This document shows positions 1 to 9,371 of a DNA stretch of 64,000 nucleotides, piece after piece. A program made the translations under genes and the position numbers. The stretch lies in NCBI RefSeq assembly GCF_022637455.1, contig NZ_CP093341.1:3410001-3474000 (forward strand). Direction: 5' to 3'. Source of the stretch: Lysobacter sp. S4-A87 (GTDB lineage: Bacteria > Pseudomonadota > Gammaproteobacteria > Xanthomonadales > Xanthomonadaceae). The notes under the pieces are model-generated. The model did not search any database, was not told the origin of the DNA, and was given only the letters and a program-made list of their open reading frames with translations. Numbering within the stretch: the first letter of the stretch is position 1; each line of letters opens with the position of its first letter.

Positions 1-132
1 GACCGGCGAGAAGTTCGGCGGGTGCGGCAGCAGGCGGGTCAGCGCGGCGACCACGATCATTCCAGCCAATACCAGCGGGCCGGGGGCAAAGACCTTGTCG
101 AAGGCGGATTTCTCGGAGGCGGGACGGTTCAT
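1..132 (-). CDS. Small membrane protein, DUF6580-like (N-terminal part only)
   Basis: Only the first 44 codons are inside the window; the gene continues past base 1. The ATG is the complement of 130-132. The peptide starts with a short polar stretch (MNRPASEKSAF), followed by a hydrophobic helix (GPLVLAGMIVVAALTRLLPH) and the motif LLPHPPNFSPV. That motif is typical of the first helix of DUF6580/ECF-transporter-like small membrane proteins of Xanthomonadaceae. The gene is divergent from ubiH with about 50 bp between the starts. The family assignment rests on memory of the LPHPPNF motif and no function can be given. Confidence 0.6.
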   Translation of the reverse strand, partial: MNRPASEKSAFDKVFAPGPLVLAGMIVVAALTRLLPHPPNFSPV

Positions 133-185
133 CGTGGTCGATTCTTTGGAAGGTAACGGCCTTCAGGAACGGCTAGCATAACGCA

Positions 186-1493
186 ATGCCTGTTTCCCCC
201 CCCAGTTCCCCGGCCTCCGCATCGGCTTCCACCCTGGCCCAGGCGGCCCGCATGTCCGGCCCGTCCGGACGAGGTCTTCACGACGTCCTCATCGTCGGCG
301 GCGGCCTGGTCGGTGCCAGCCTGGCGATCGCGCTCGAGCGCATCGGCCTCGATGTCGGCCTGGTCGAAGCGGCGCCGCTTGGCGCACTGCCTGCCGTATT
401 CGACGAACGCAACCTCAGCTTCGCCGAGGCCACGGTCAACGCGCTGTCGGCGCTGGGCGTGCTGCAGAAGCTGCGTGCGCCGGCCGGTGCGATCGAGCGC
501 ATCCACATCAGCCGCCGCGGCGACTTTGGCCGCAGCCTGCTCGATGCCCGGCGTTACGGCCGCAGCGAATTTGGCCGGGTGGTCATCGCCCGCGATTTCG
601 GCGAAGCGCTCGAAGCGCGACTGGCTGAACTGCCGCGCCTGGCGCGCTATCGGCCCACGCGCTTCCTCGGCCTGGTGCCGGGCGACGAGGCGGCCTGTGC
701 CGTGCGCGTGGCCGACGGCGACGGCGAGCGCGTGCTGAAGGCGCAGCTGCTGGTCGCCGCCGACGGCACCCGCAGCGGCGTACGCGACGCGCTCGGCATT
801 GGCGTGGATGAACACGATTACGGCCAGACCCTGTTCGTCACCCGCGTGCGCGCGGCGCGGCCGCCGGACGGCACCGCGTACGAGCGCCTCGGCGACGAAG
901 GCCCGACGGCGTTGTTGCCGCGAGGCGATCGCCACTACGGACTGATCCACGCCGTCGCCCGTGAACACGCCGAAGCGGTCGCCGCACTCGACGAGGCCGG
1001 CTTCCTTGCGCGCGCGCAGGATGCGTTCGGCTGGCGTGCCGGGCGCTTCCTGGGCTGCGGTCCGCGCAGTGCGCATGAGGCGATCCGCGTGCTGGCGCGT
1101 CGCACCACCGCGGCGCGCGCGGTGCTGGTGGGTAACGCCGCGCAGACCATCCATCCGATCGGTGCGCAGGGATTCAACCTTGGCCTGCGCGATGCGCTGA
1201 CGCTGGCCGAGCTGATCGAACACGCCCGCCGCGCCGATCCTGCCGCCGATTGCGGTGCGACGGAACTGCTCGCGGCCCATGTCGAACGGCGTCGCGAGGA
1301 TCGCCAGCGCACGACCGGTTTTTCCGACGGACTGGCCCGGTTGAGCGCCAACGACGCGCCATTGCTGCGGCCGCTGCGCAGCCTGGGCTTGTTCGCGGTC
1401 GATCGTCTGCCATCGGCGCAATCGTTCCTGGTCGGCGGTGCCATGGGATACCGCGGCGACGTGCCGGCACTGTGCCGGGAGATGGCGCGATGA
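186..1493 (+). CDS. ubiH: 2-octaprenyl-6-methoxyphenol hydroxylase UbiH
   Basis: FAD-dependent monooxygenase of the UbiH/UbiF/VisC family, 435 residues, which hydroxylates the polyprenyl-phenol ring in ubiquinone biosynthesis. The dinucleotide fold is at about residues 32-60 (DVLIVGGGLVGASLAIALER). The second FAD/NADPH motif is LLVAADGTRSGVRDALG, and the C-terminal UbiH signature is VLVGNAAQTIHPIGAQGFNL. The ATG at 186 gives an unusual Pro/Ser/Ala N-terminal extension. The in-frame ATG at 252 (MSGPSGRGLHD) would give a more typical length of 413 residues, so the start is uncertain. The stop overlaps the start of the next monooxygenase (ATGA), so the two are translationally coupled. The paralogous neighbour supports a two-step ubiquinone hydroxylation operon. 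Confidence 0.85.
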   Translation: MPVSPPSSPASASASTLAQAARMSGPSGRGLHDVLIVGGGLVGASLAIALERIGLDVGLVEAAPLGALPAVFDERNLSFAEATVNALSALGVLQKLRAPAGAIERIHISRRGDFGRSLLDARRYGRSEFGRVVIARDFGEALEARLAELPRLARYRPTRFLGLVPGDEAACAVRVADGDGERVLKAQLLVAADGTRSGVRDALGIGVDEHDYGQTLFVTRVRAARPPDGTAYERLGDEGPTALLPRGDRHYGLIHAVAREHAEAVAALDEAGFLARAQDAFGWRAGRFLGCGPRSAHEAIRVLARRTTAARAVLVGNAAQTIHPIGAQGFNLGLRDALTLAELIEHARRADPAADCGATELLAAHVERRREDRQRTTGFSDGLARLSANDAPLLRPLRSLGLFAVDRLPSAQSFLVGGAMGYRGDVPALCREMAR

Positions 1494-2689
1494 GTCGCCG
1501 CGGTGGCCTCGACGTGATCGTCGTCGGTGCCGGCGTGGTCGGCGCAGCGGCGGCACTGGCATTCGCCCGCGATGGCCTGCGCGTGGCGCTGGTCGAAGCG
1601 AAGGAGCCACCGGCATGGCGCGCGGAGGCGACCGGTTCGGACGCCATCGACCTGCGCGTGTATGCCTTCGCGCCGGACAACGCTGCGCTGCTCGACGACC
1701 TGGGCGCCTGGGCCGGCGTGCGCGGGTCGCGCGCGCAGCCCTACCGCGCGATGCGGGTATGGGATGCGGCCGGCGGCGACGAACTGGCCTTCGATGCCGA
1801 TGCGTTCGGTCGCCGCGAACTGGGCTGGATCGTCGAGCATGCCTTGCTGGTCGATCGACTGTGGGCGGCATTGCCTGGCGCGGGGGTGCAGTTGCATTGC
1901 CCAGACTCGGTGACCGCGTTCGAACAGGACGAGCAAGGCGCGACCGTGCACCTGCACAGCGGGCTCTCGCTGCGGGCCCGATTGCTGGTTGCAGCCGACG
2001 GCGCCGAATCCAGGGTGCGCGCACTGGCTGCCATCGAAGCGCCGCGCCGTGACTACGGCCAGCGCGGCCTGGTGGCGTTCGTTCGCAGCGAGCGGCCGCA
2101 CCAGGCGACCTGCTGGCAGCGGTTCCTGCCGACCGGGCCGCTGGCGTTCCTGCCGTTCGCCAGCGACGAGCACACCAGTTCAATTGTCTGGACGCTGCCC
2201 GAAGAGGAAGCCGCGCGTCTGCTCCAGGTCGAACCGGCGCAGTTCCTGCGCGAGCTCGAGCTGGCGTTCGGCGGGCGCCTGGGAGCGCTGGTCGAGGTAT
2301 CGAAGCGGGCGGCGTTCCCGCTGCGGCTGCAGCTCGCACAGAGCCAGGCCAGCGGACGCGTGGCGGTGATCGGCGATGCCGCCCATGCCGTGCATCCCCT
2401 GGCGGGGCAGGGCGTCAACCTCGGCCTGCGCGACGTGGCGACACTGCGCGCGGTCGTGGCGCAGGCGCATCAGCGCGGCATCGATCCAGGTTCGCCGCAA
2501 AGGCTGGCACGCTGGGCGCGTCAACAGCGAAGTGCCAATGCGGTCTCGGCGTATGCCTTCGATGGCATCAACCGGTTGTTCTCCAACGATGCGCTGGTGC
2601 CGACGTTGCTGCGCGGACACCTGCTGGGCATGGTCGGGCGCCTGCCGCCGCTCACGCATGCTTTCTGGCGGCACGCCGCGGGGCTTTGA
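1490..2689 (+). CDS. UbiI/VisC-like FAD-dependent 2-octaprenylphenol hydroxylase
   Basis: Second UbiH-family flavin monooxygenase, 399 residues, overlapping the ubiH stop codon by four bases. Visible motifs are the N-terminal GxGxxG (DVIVVGAGVVGAAAALAFAR), the middle LLVAADGAESRVRALAA motif and the family signature VAVIGDAAHAVHPLAGQGVN. In gammaproteobacteria the gene next to ubiH is usually visC/ubiI (ring C5 hydroxylation). UbiF cannot be excluded from the sequence alone, so no symbol is given. A 13-bp stem hairpin follows within ten bases of the stop, so the two-gene operon probably ends here. Confidence 0.8.
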   Translation: MSRRGGLDVIVVGAGVVGAAAALAFARDGLRVALVEAKEPPAWRAEATGSDAIDLRVYAFAPDNAALLDDLGAWAGVRGSRAQPYRAMRVWDAAGGDELAFDADAFGRRELGWIVEHALLVDRLWAALPGAGVQLHCPDSVTAFEQDEQGATVHLHSGLSLRARLLVAADGAESRVRALAAIEAPRRDYGQRGLVAFVRSERPHQATCWQRFLPTGPLAFLPFASDEHTSSIVWTLPEEEAARLLQVEPAQFLRELELAFGGRLGALVEVSKRAAFPLRLQLAQSQASGRVAVIGDAAHAVHPLAGQGVNLGLRDVATLRAVVAQAHQRGIDPGSPQRLARWARQQRSANAVSAYAFDGINRLFSNDALVPTLLRGHLLGMVGRLPPLTHAFWRHAAGL

Positions 2690-2697
2690 GTCACGCC

Positions 2698-2726
2698 CCA
2701 CTCCTTCCAGTCCCTGGAAGGAGTGG
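2698..2726. terminator. Hairpin after the ubiH operon
   Basis: Perfect inverted repeat CCACTCCTTCCAG / CTGGAAGGAGTGG with a 3-base loop, beginning nine bases after the stop of the ubiI-like gene. There is no T-tract, so it is either a weak terminator or an RNA 3'-end stabilising hairpin. Confidence 0.5.
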
Positions 2727-2744
2727 CCTGAACATACCCCCGAG

Positions 2745-2807
2745 CGCTTTACGTCTGTCCGCTTTACGTCCGGCCCGCCTTACATCCCGCCCGCCTTACA
2801 TCCCGCC
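2745..2807. repeat. Four-copy 15-16 bp tandem repeat over the end of the EF-hand gene
   Basis: Four successive units, CGCTTTACGTCTGTC, CGCTTTACGTCCGGCC, then CGCCTTACATCCCGCC twice. The last unit contains the stop codon and the last codons (Gly-Gly-Met-stop) of the minus-strand EF-hand gene, so the array looks like outward re-duplication of the gene's own 3' end. The two units nearest the gene are identical and the outer two have diverged. Confidence 0.8.
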
Positions 2808-3491
2808 CGCAAGTTCCTTGCGGGTGATGCGGCCGTTGTGATCGGCATCGATGCGGCCAAAATTGCTTGCCAGCATGCTGTTCGTGCCGACTTCGGTGCG
2901 ACTGAGGTTGCCGTCGCGGTCGGCATCAAGCGAATCGAAGTCGACCTTTGCAGACAGCGTCGAGTTGGGCGGACTCGAGGTCACGTTGACTTGCTGCTGC
3001 GCGCTGGCGCCCACGGCCGGTACGGCTGGCGTGGCGGGCATTGCAGGCGCCGGCGGCGTTGCCGCCTGGACGGCAGCTTCGGCGGCCTGCTGCGCCTGCA
3101 GGCTGGCGCCGCTGGCGGCCGATGCCGCCTCGCGCGCCTCGGCCGCGCCGGACGCCGGATTGGCGCCAGAGGTGGCAACGTCCTGCGCACCGTGCGCGTC
3201 ATGGGCTGCATTGACGGCGCGATTGGCGGCGTCCTGCGCGTCGCTGGCGTACTGCGACGCCGAAGGGCCGTAACCCGGGGCCGCAGTTGCGGTGGCATCG
3301 CGTGCGCTCTGTGCGCTTTCACGCGCGGCATTGGCGCTGTCGGTGGCCACCTGCGCGGCCGCTTCGGCCTGCTGCTGCGACCTGGCGGGACTGCCCTGCG
3401 TGCGTTGTGCCATCGCCGTGCCGGTCGATGCGAGCGCGACCAGCAATGCGACGGCAAGGGTCTTCGAAGTGAACTTGTGCGTGGAATTCAT
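2796..3491 (-). CDS. Secreted Ala-rich protein with two C-terminal EF-hands
   Basis: 231 residues. A signal peptide (about residues 1-28, ending ...GTAMAQ) is followed by a long Ala/Gln/Ser/Asp-rich low-complexity region with a helical character (residues 30-135). A Pro/Ala linker follows, then two EF-hand loops near the C terminus, DADRDGNLSRTE and DADHNGRITRKE, each with acidic residues at the canonical 1, 3, 5 and 12 positions or conservative replacements. It probably binds calcium in the periplasm or outside the cell. The Ala-rich part has the look of a lipoprotein-like coiled coil but has no lipobox. A GAGAG-type ribosome site lies upstream of the ATG. The role is unknown. Confidence 0.75.
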   Translation of the reverse strand: MNSTHKFTSKTLAVALLVALASTGTAMAQRTQGSPARSQQQAEAAAQVATDSANAARESAQSARDATATAAPGYGPSASQYASDAQDAANRAVNAAHDAHGAQDVATSGANPASGAAEAREAASAASGASLQAQQAAEAAVQAATPPAPAMPATPAVPAVGASAQQQVNVTSSPPNSTLSAKVDFDSLDADRDGNLSRTEVGTNSMLASNFGRIDADHNGRITRKELAGGM

Positions 3492-3604
3492 CGTCTGCTC
3501 TCGCCTCTGCTTGTGGGCAAGGGCGACGCTAGTCCCGCAATCATCAACCGCCGATAGATTCCGCGTTTGGACGACTCGCAGCGTTCACGCAGGTGAGGAG
3601 CGCG

Positions 3605-4684
3605 TCATTGCGGCGTGGCGAAGACGGTGATTTCCTCGCGGTCGTGATAGAGCTGGCGGGCGCGGATGGTCAGCGGCTTTTCCGCCTGCCGCTCGAACAG
3701 CTCCAGGCACAGCCGGGTCTCTTCCCAGCGCTTCTTCATCGGCAGCTTGAGGTTGAAGATCGTGTGCCTGCACCAACCCTCGCGGATCCAGGTCGCCATG
3801 CGCTCGGCAACACGGCGCGGCTGCTCGACCATGTCGCAGACCATCCAGTCCAACGGGCCCTTGGGCTGCCAGTAGAAACCATCCTCACGCAGATGCTCGA
3901 CGCGACCGCTGTCGAGCAGGTGCGGACGCAGCGGTCCGTTGTCGATGGCGATCACGCGCAGTCCCTGGCGCATCAGCACCCAGCTCCAGCCGCCGGGTGC
4001 CGCGCCGAGATCGGCGGCGCGCATGTTGTCGCGGAACAGGCTTTCCCGCTCGTGCTCGTGGACCAGGGTGAGCAGCGCTTCTTCCAGCTTCAGTGCCGAG
4101 CGACTGGGCGCATCGGCGTGCATGCGCAGACGGGCGATCCCCAGTGGCCATGGCGAACTGTCGCGCGGGCTCGCCTGCGCAAGCATGGCGTGATCGCCGG
4201 CGAGGAAGACCACGTGCAGGCGCGGGCGCCGCGGGTCGTCGATGCGGGTCAGCCAGCCGGCCTTGCGCAGTGCCGGCCGCAATGCGTTGCCGAAGCTGCG
4301 TGCCAGGCCCGCCAGCGGCTTGGCCTCGTCGGAATCGGGATGCTCGACCCACACGTCGCCATAGGCCGACGGCCGGCCTTCGGGGAAGGCCGCATGCAGT
4401 GCGTTGACGATCGGGGTGATGCGATCGCCCGGGTCGAGTCCCTGCAGGTCGGCCAGTCGCAGCAGCTTCTGCCGGGCGAAGATCAGATCGTCGAACGGCA
4501 ATGCGCGGGACAGCGCGACCGCATCGGTGCCGAGGAATTCGACGTAGGCCTGGTTGCGCTGCGTGCGCGCGTAACCGGGCAGGCCGGCCAGCGCGGCGCG
4601 CTCGCCCAGTTCCGCGGCCAGTTCCGGTTCGAAGCCGGGACGGCAGTAGCACAGCAGGGCGTCGGCGATGGGGGCGTCTGTCAT
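3605..4684 (-). CDS. rlmM: 23S rRNA 2'-O-ribose methyltransferase RlmM (C2498)
   Basis: 359 residues, close to the 366 of E. coli RlmM, which methylates the 2'-O of C2498 in 23S rRNA. The N-terminal THUMP-type half is residues 1-200. The Rossmann methyltransferase domain follows, with SAM motif I DLGAAPGGWSW at 226-235. Asp in DWMVCDM (about 284) and Lys in FNLKLPMKKRW (about 313) fit the catalytic K-D-K-E set. I chose the ATG at 4684 (MTDAPIADALLCYC). The frame is open further upstream, but that stretch contains inverted palindromes and no family-like sequence. Confidence 0.92.
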   Translation of the reverse strand: MTDAPIADALLCYCRPGFEPELAAELGERAALAGLPGYARTQRNQAYVEFLGTDAVALSRALPFDDLIFARQKLLRLADLQGLDPGDRITPIVNALHAAFPEGRPSAYGDVWVEHPDSDEAKPLAGLARSFGNALRPALRKAGWLTRIDDPRRPRLHVVFLAGDHAMLAQASPRDSSPWPLGIARLRMHADAPSRSALKLEEALLTLVHEHERESLFRDNMRAADLGAAPGGWSWVLMRQGLRVIAIDNGPLRPHLLDSGRVEHLREDGFYWQPKGPLDWMVCDMVEQPRRVAERMATWIREGWCRHTIFNLKLPMKKRWEETRLCLELFERQAEKPLTIRARQLYHDREEITVFATPQ

Positions 4685-4706
4685 GTCAATCCGGAAGTGC
4701 GGTCGG

Positions 4707-4783
4707 TTCCCGCAAAGGCGGGAATCCAGGGAGGAGGGCAGACGTGGGCGCCAGGGCGCGCCAGGTTCCCGCCTTCGCGGGAA
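4707..4783. repeat. Pair of TTCCCGC...GCGGGAA palindromes
   Basis: TTCCCGCAAAGGCGGGAA (4707-4724) and TTCCCGCCTTCGCGGGAA (4766-4783) lie 41 bases apart between rlmM and the deaminase gene. Each can form a short hairpin. The same type of sequence, as CCCGGCGAAGGCCGGG, recurs at 21221 and 21308, so this is a dispersed REP-like family. Confidence 0.6.
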
Positions 4784-4793
4784 TGGCGGTACC

Positions 4794-5369
4794 TCAGTAG
4801 CGCTCGCCGCCCTGTTCGCCGTAGGCGCGCAATACCTCGCGTGCGTCGTCGCGATGGATGTCGCGCAGCACGGCGATGCCACGACGCTCCAGTTCGCCGG
4901 CCCAGTCGGTGGGTAGCGGGCCTTCGTCGAACTCGGTCAGCTCCTCGACATCGTCGCTGCGCGCGCCGATCAGCAGCCGGTCGATGCCGGCCCAGACGGT
5001 GGCGCCGTAACACTGGCAGCACGGTTGCGAGGACGTGGCCAGGGTGATCGGACCGACGCGCTGGCCGTCCGCGTCCTCGTTGAGGCGCACGCGCTGGGTG
5101 CGTTGCTGCGCCAGCATGTAGGCCATGGTCTCGGCGTGGGCCAGCGAGCAGGTATGCGGCAGCACGCGGTTGACGCCGATCGAGATGATGCGCTCGTCCG
5201 GTCCGAACACCGCCGCACCGAACGGCCCGCCACTGCGGGCCTCGACATTGCGCCGCGAAAGATCGATGGCCAGGGCCACCTTGGCTTCATCGCCATCGTA
5301 AGTGCGCGTGGTGTCGATCGCCTCGTGCACCCACGGCGGCAGGGTCAGGTGAACCTGGGCATACAGCAT
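4794..5369 (-). CDS. Nucleoside/guanine deaminase-like cytidine deaminase fold protein
   Basis: 191 residues of the CMP/dCMP deaminase superfamily. The zinc-binding set is visible: HAE in SLAHAETMAYM (proton-shuttle Glu) and the two cysteines of SSQPCCQCYGATVWAGI (PCxxC type). These proteins remove the amino group from bases or nucleosides such as guanine or cytosine, and the substrate is not readable here. The gene is translationally coupled to the preceding lipoprotein gene, whose stop overlaps its ATG. The protein carries a short N-terminal extension before the core fold. The likely class is guanine-deaminase-like (GuaD/TadA-related). Confidence 0.75.
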   Translation of the reverse strand: MLYAQVHLTLPPWVHEAIDTTRTYDGDEAKVALAIDLSRRNVEARSGGPFGAAVFGPDERIISIGVNRVLPHTCSLAHAETMAYMLAQQRTQRVRLNEDADGQRVGPITLATSSQPCCQCYGATVWAGIDRLLIGARSDDVEELTEFDEGPLPTDWAGELERRGIAVLRDIHRDDAREVLRAYGEQGGERY

Positions 5370-5803
5370 CAGCGCACCTGCTCCGGGCCTTCATCGAGTC
5401 CGGAACTGCGCTCCCTGCACTGTCCCTGCTGGCACTGGCAGCTGTCGATGGCCTTGAAACCGCAGACGCCCATGCGGCCGCTCTTCGCGCACGCGGCCTG
5501 GACACTGGCCGGGTCGGTCGGACTGTTGGCGTTGACGCAGGCGGGCATGGCGCCGCAGCAGTTGCCGACATCCTTGATCGCGCAGTCGCTGTCGCTGCGG
5601 CAGCTGCGGTCGATCTTGATGGCGGCCGGTACGGTCACCGACTGCGCGGGCGTCGGCGCCGCGGCCGGCGGCGGCGTCGCCGCGGTGACCGGCGTCGCGG
5701 CAGGCGCAGGCGTTGCCGCCCGCGCCGCATCCGAAGGCGGAGCGGCGCAGGCGCACAGCACGGTCAGCAGCAGGGCGATCAATACCGACGACAGGCGACG
5801 CAT
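5369..5803 (-). CDS. Cysteine-rich lipoprotein of unknown function
   Basis: 144 residues from the ATG at 5803, which has a strong AGGAGAAGG ribosome site. The signal peptide runs LIALLLTVLCAC, with a plausible lipobox Leu-Cys-Ala-Cys placing the lipidated cysteine at residue 19. A Pro/Ala-rich tether follows. The C-terminal domain has eight or more cysteines (CRSDSDC, GNCCG, QCQQGQC) arranged like a small disulfide-knotted domain. The S-DSDC motif resembles domains annotated as 'Cys-rich' or Kazal-like in proteobacteria, but I do not recognise a family with certainty. It lies 10 bases after glnS in the same direction, so it may be co-transcribed with it. Confidence 0.65.
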   Translation of the reverse strand: MRRLSSVLIALLLTVLCACAAPPSDAARAATPAPAATPVTAATPPPAAAPTPAQSVTVPAAIKIDRSCRSDSDCAIKDVGNCCGAMPACVNANSPTDPASVQAACAKSGRMGVCGFKAIDSCQCQQGQCRERSSGLDEGPEQVR

Positions 5804-5813
5804 GGCCTTCTCC

Positions 5814-7586
<1,773 letters not shown>

Positions 7587-7658
7587 TCGGGATCGCACGG
7601 GCAGGGAAGACCGGGAAGTTTAGCCGCTGGCGGAGAACGGCGTCGTTTCGACCCCTCC

Positions 7659-7714
7659 GTCCCGCCCAGGGCGTCCCGCCCAGGGCATCCTGCCCAGGGC
7701 ATCCCGGCAAGGGC
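7659..7714. repeat. Four-copy 14-bp tandem repeat
   Basis: GTCCCGCCCAGGGC twice, then ATCCTGCCCAGGGC and ATCCCGGCAAGGGC, head to tail in the divergent intergenic region between glnS and the DUF2007 gene. It would lie in or next to both promoters, so copy number could affect spacing. Confidence 0.8.
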
Positions 7715-7791
7715 CCCTCGCAGCCCGTTCAACGACGCCGGCGTATCCTCGGTTGCAGCCTGACCGCGGCTCCCTCCATGAAGGTCCCCCC

Positions 7792-8061
7792 ATGAAAGTC
7801 GTCTACGAAGCCGCCAACCTGATCGACGCCCACCTGGTGCGCCACGCCCTGGAAGCCCAGGAGATTCCGGTGTTCCTCAAGGGCGAGGCGCTGCTGGGCG
7901 GAATGGGCGAGCTGCCGCTGTTCGGCACGATCCTGGTGTGCGTGCCGGACGTGGTCTGGCCCGAGGCCAGCGAGCTGGTGGCGGCGCTGCCGCTGAACCA
8001 GCCCCTCGACGAGGCCGGCGACGAAGCATCGGACCTGCCTCCAGGCCTGCTCCCCGCCTGA
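7792..8061 (+). CDS. DUF2007-type small protein (putative signal-transducing protein)
   Basis: 89 residues. The N-terminal part (MKVVYEAANLIDAHLVRHAL, then a hydrophobic strand VPVFLKGEALLGG) matches the DUF2007 ferredoxin-like fold in which a VY-A-N-x-IDAHL-V-x-xLE pattern is conserved. The acidic tail (DEAGDEASDLPP) is poorly conserved. I chose the ATG at 7792, since the family starts at this Met-Lys. No function is established for the family. The gene stands alone between glnS and apt, followed directly by a dispersed palindrome. Confidence 0.75.
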   Translation: MKVVYEAANLIDAHLVRHALEAQEIPVFLKGEALLGGMGELPLFGTILVCVPDVVWPEASELVAALPLNQPLDEAGDEASDLPPGLLPA

Positions 8062-8065
8062 TCGC

Positions 8066-8152
8066 GTAGCCCGGGCAAGGCCGCAGGCCGCACCCGGGAC
8101 CAGACCCGCCACGTCTGTGAGGCCCGGGTGCGCTGCGCTTACCCGGGCTACG
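8066..8152. repeat. GTAGCCCGGG dispersed palindrome, inverted pair
   Basis: Left unit GTAGCCCGGGCAAGGCCGCA... starts at 8066 and the right inverted unit ends ...CTTACCCGGGCTAC at 8151. Each unit folds on CCCGGGT...ACCCGGG, and the pair together is a larger imperfect palindrome. It lies between the DUF2007 gene and apt. The same family occurs at 10417, 13983, 43383, 44533, 55045 and 56872. Confidence 0.85.
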
Positions 8153-8195
8153 GTCTCGGTGGGATATCGTTTGGCGCCCCCATGCCGGCCTTGCC

Positions 8196-8714
8196 ATGTC
8201 CACTTTCGAATCCCTGATCCGCGAAGTCGCCGATTTCCCCAAGCCGGGCGTGGTGTTCCGCGATGTCACCCCGCTGCTGGCCGATGCCGGTGGTTTTGCC
8301 CGCTGCATCGACGCGCTGGCTGAGCCCTGGCAGGGCAGCCAGGTGCAGGCGGTGTGCGGGATCGAGTCGCGTGGCTTCATCTTCGGTGCGGCGCTCGCGC
8401 AGAAGCTGCACGCCGGCTTCGTGCCCCTGCGCAAGCCGGGCAAGCTGCCGCCGCCGCTGGTCGAGGTCGCCTACCAGCTCGAGTACGGCAGCGACCGCCT
8501 GCAGGCCCGTAATGACGCCCTGCGCCCGGGCGAACGCACGCTCATCGTCGACGACGTGCTCGCCACCGGCGGCACCCTGGCTGCCGCACGGGAACTGGTG
8601 CTGAAGCTGGGGGCGGACCTGGTCGGCGCCAGCGTGCTGATCGAGCTGGAAGCGCTGCAGGGCCGTGCGCGCTGGCCGGCGGGCGTGCCGCTGCACGCGC
8701 TGCTGCGCTACTAG
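8196..8714 (+). CDS. apt: Adenine phosphoribosyltransferase
   Basis: 172 residues; salvages adenine with PRPP to AMP in the cytosol. The type I phosphoribosyltransferase signature TLIVDDVLATGGTLAAA is at 115-131, with the acidic pair Asp119-Asp120 and the GGT loop. The N-terminal FPKPGVVFRDVTPLL and VCGIESRGFIFGAALA motifs are diagnostic of Apt. Length is as expected for the family. It is monocistronic, flanked by a dispersed palindrome upstream and a membrane-protein gene downstream. Confidence 0.95.
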   Translation: MSTFESLIREVADFPKPGVVFRDVTPLLADAGGFARCIDALAEPWQGSQVQAVCGIESRGFIFGAALAQKLHAGFVPLRKPGKLPPPLVEVAYQLEYGSDRLQARNDALRPGERTLIVDDVLATGGTLAAARELVLKLGADLVGASVLIELEALQGRARWPAGVPLHALLRY

Positions 8715-8789
8715 ACCGCTCGCGCCAACTTCACGCCGCACACCTGCCCAGTCAGTAGCCTGACTCCGGTCTGGCAGCCGGGCGGACGG

Positions 8790-9365
8790 ATGGACGCATT
8801 CAATTACCTGTCGGTGATGGTGTCGCTGGTGCTGGGCCTGGGCCTGACCCAGCTGTTTGCCGGCATCGGCAACATGGTCCAGATCCGTCGACGGGTCGAT
8901 CACTACTGGCTGCATGGCGTCTGGGTCGGGTTGCTGATCGCCCTGCACATCCAGATGTGGTGGTCGTTCTGGGCGATGCGGGCCGAGCGCGACTGGACCT
9001 ACGGCGAGTTCGCTTTCGTCCTGCTGGGGCCGGCCACGCTGTGCGTTGCCAGCCACGCGTTCCTGCCCGAACTGATCGACGGCAAGATCGACGTCAGGAA
9101 GCACTACTACGATGCCCGCAAGGTGTTCTTCGGGATGCTGATCGTGGCCGCGGTGTGGGGCATCGTCATCGAACCGCTGATGGGGCTGCGGCCGCTGCTG
9201 ATCCCGTTCCGGCTGGTGCAGGTGACGGGAATCGGACTGATGCTGGCGTGCGCGCTGTCGGGCAATCCGCGCGTGCATGTGGTGTCGACGTTGCTGATCA
9301 CCACGATGCTCGCGGTCGGAACGGCGCTCACGCGCTATCGCCTGGGCCAGACCGGGATGGAGTGA
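8790..9365 (+). CDS. Conserved six-helix membrane protein
   Basis: 191 residues with about six hydrophobic segments, beginning YLSVMVSLVLGLGLTQLFAG and then WLHGVWVGLLIALHIQMWW. The N-terminal pattern MDAFNYLSVMVSLVLGLGLTQL with aromatic WWSFW recurs in uncharacterised proteobacterial membrane proteins. I see no catalytic motif. It lies tail to tail with oxyR, six bases from its stop. No function can be given. Confidence 0.7.
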   Translation: MDAFNYLSVMVSLVLGLGLTQLFAGIGNMVQIRRRVDHYWLHGVWVGLLIALHIQMWWSFWAMRAERDWTYGEFAFVLLGPATLCVASHAFLPELIDGKIDVRKHYYDARKVFFGMLIVAAVWGIVIEPLMGLRPLLIPFRLVQVTGIGLMLACALSGNPRVHVVSTLLITTMLAVGTALTRYRLGQTGME

Positions 9366-9371
9366 AGCGAC

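Noticed and set aside
129-2339. Long minus-strand open frame (736 codons) over ubiH and the ubiI-like gene
   Set aside because: It is antisense to two clear flavin monooxygenases, is Arg/Ala-rich and without family resemblance; high GC removes stops in this frame.
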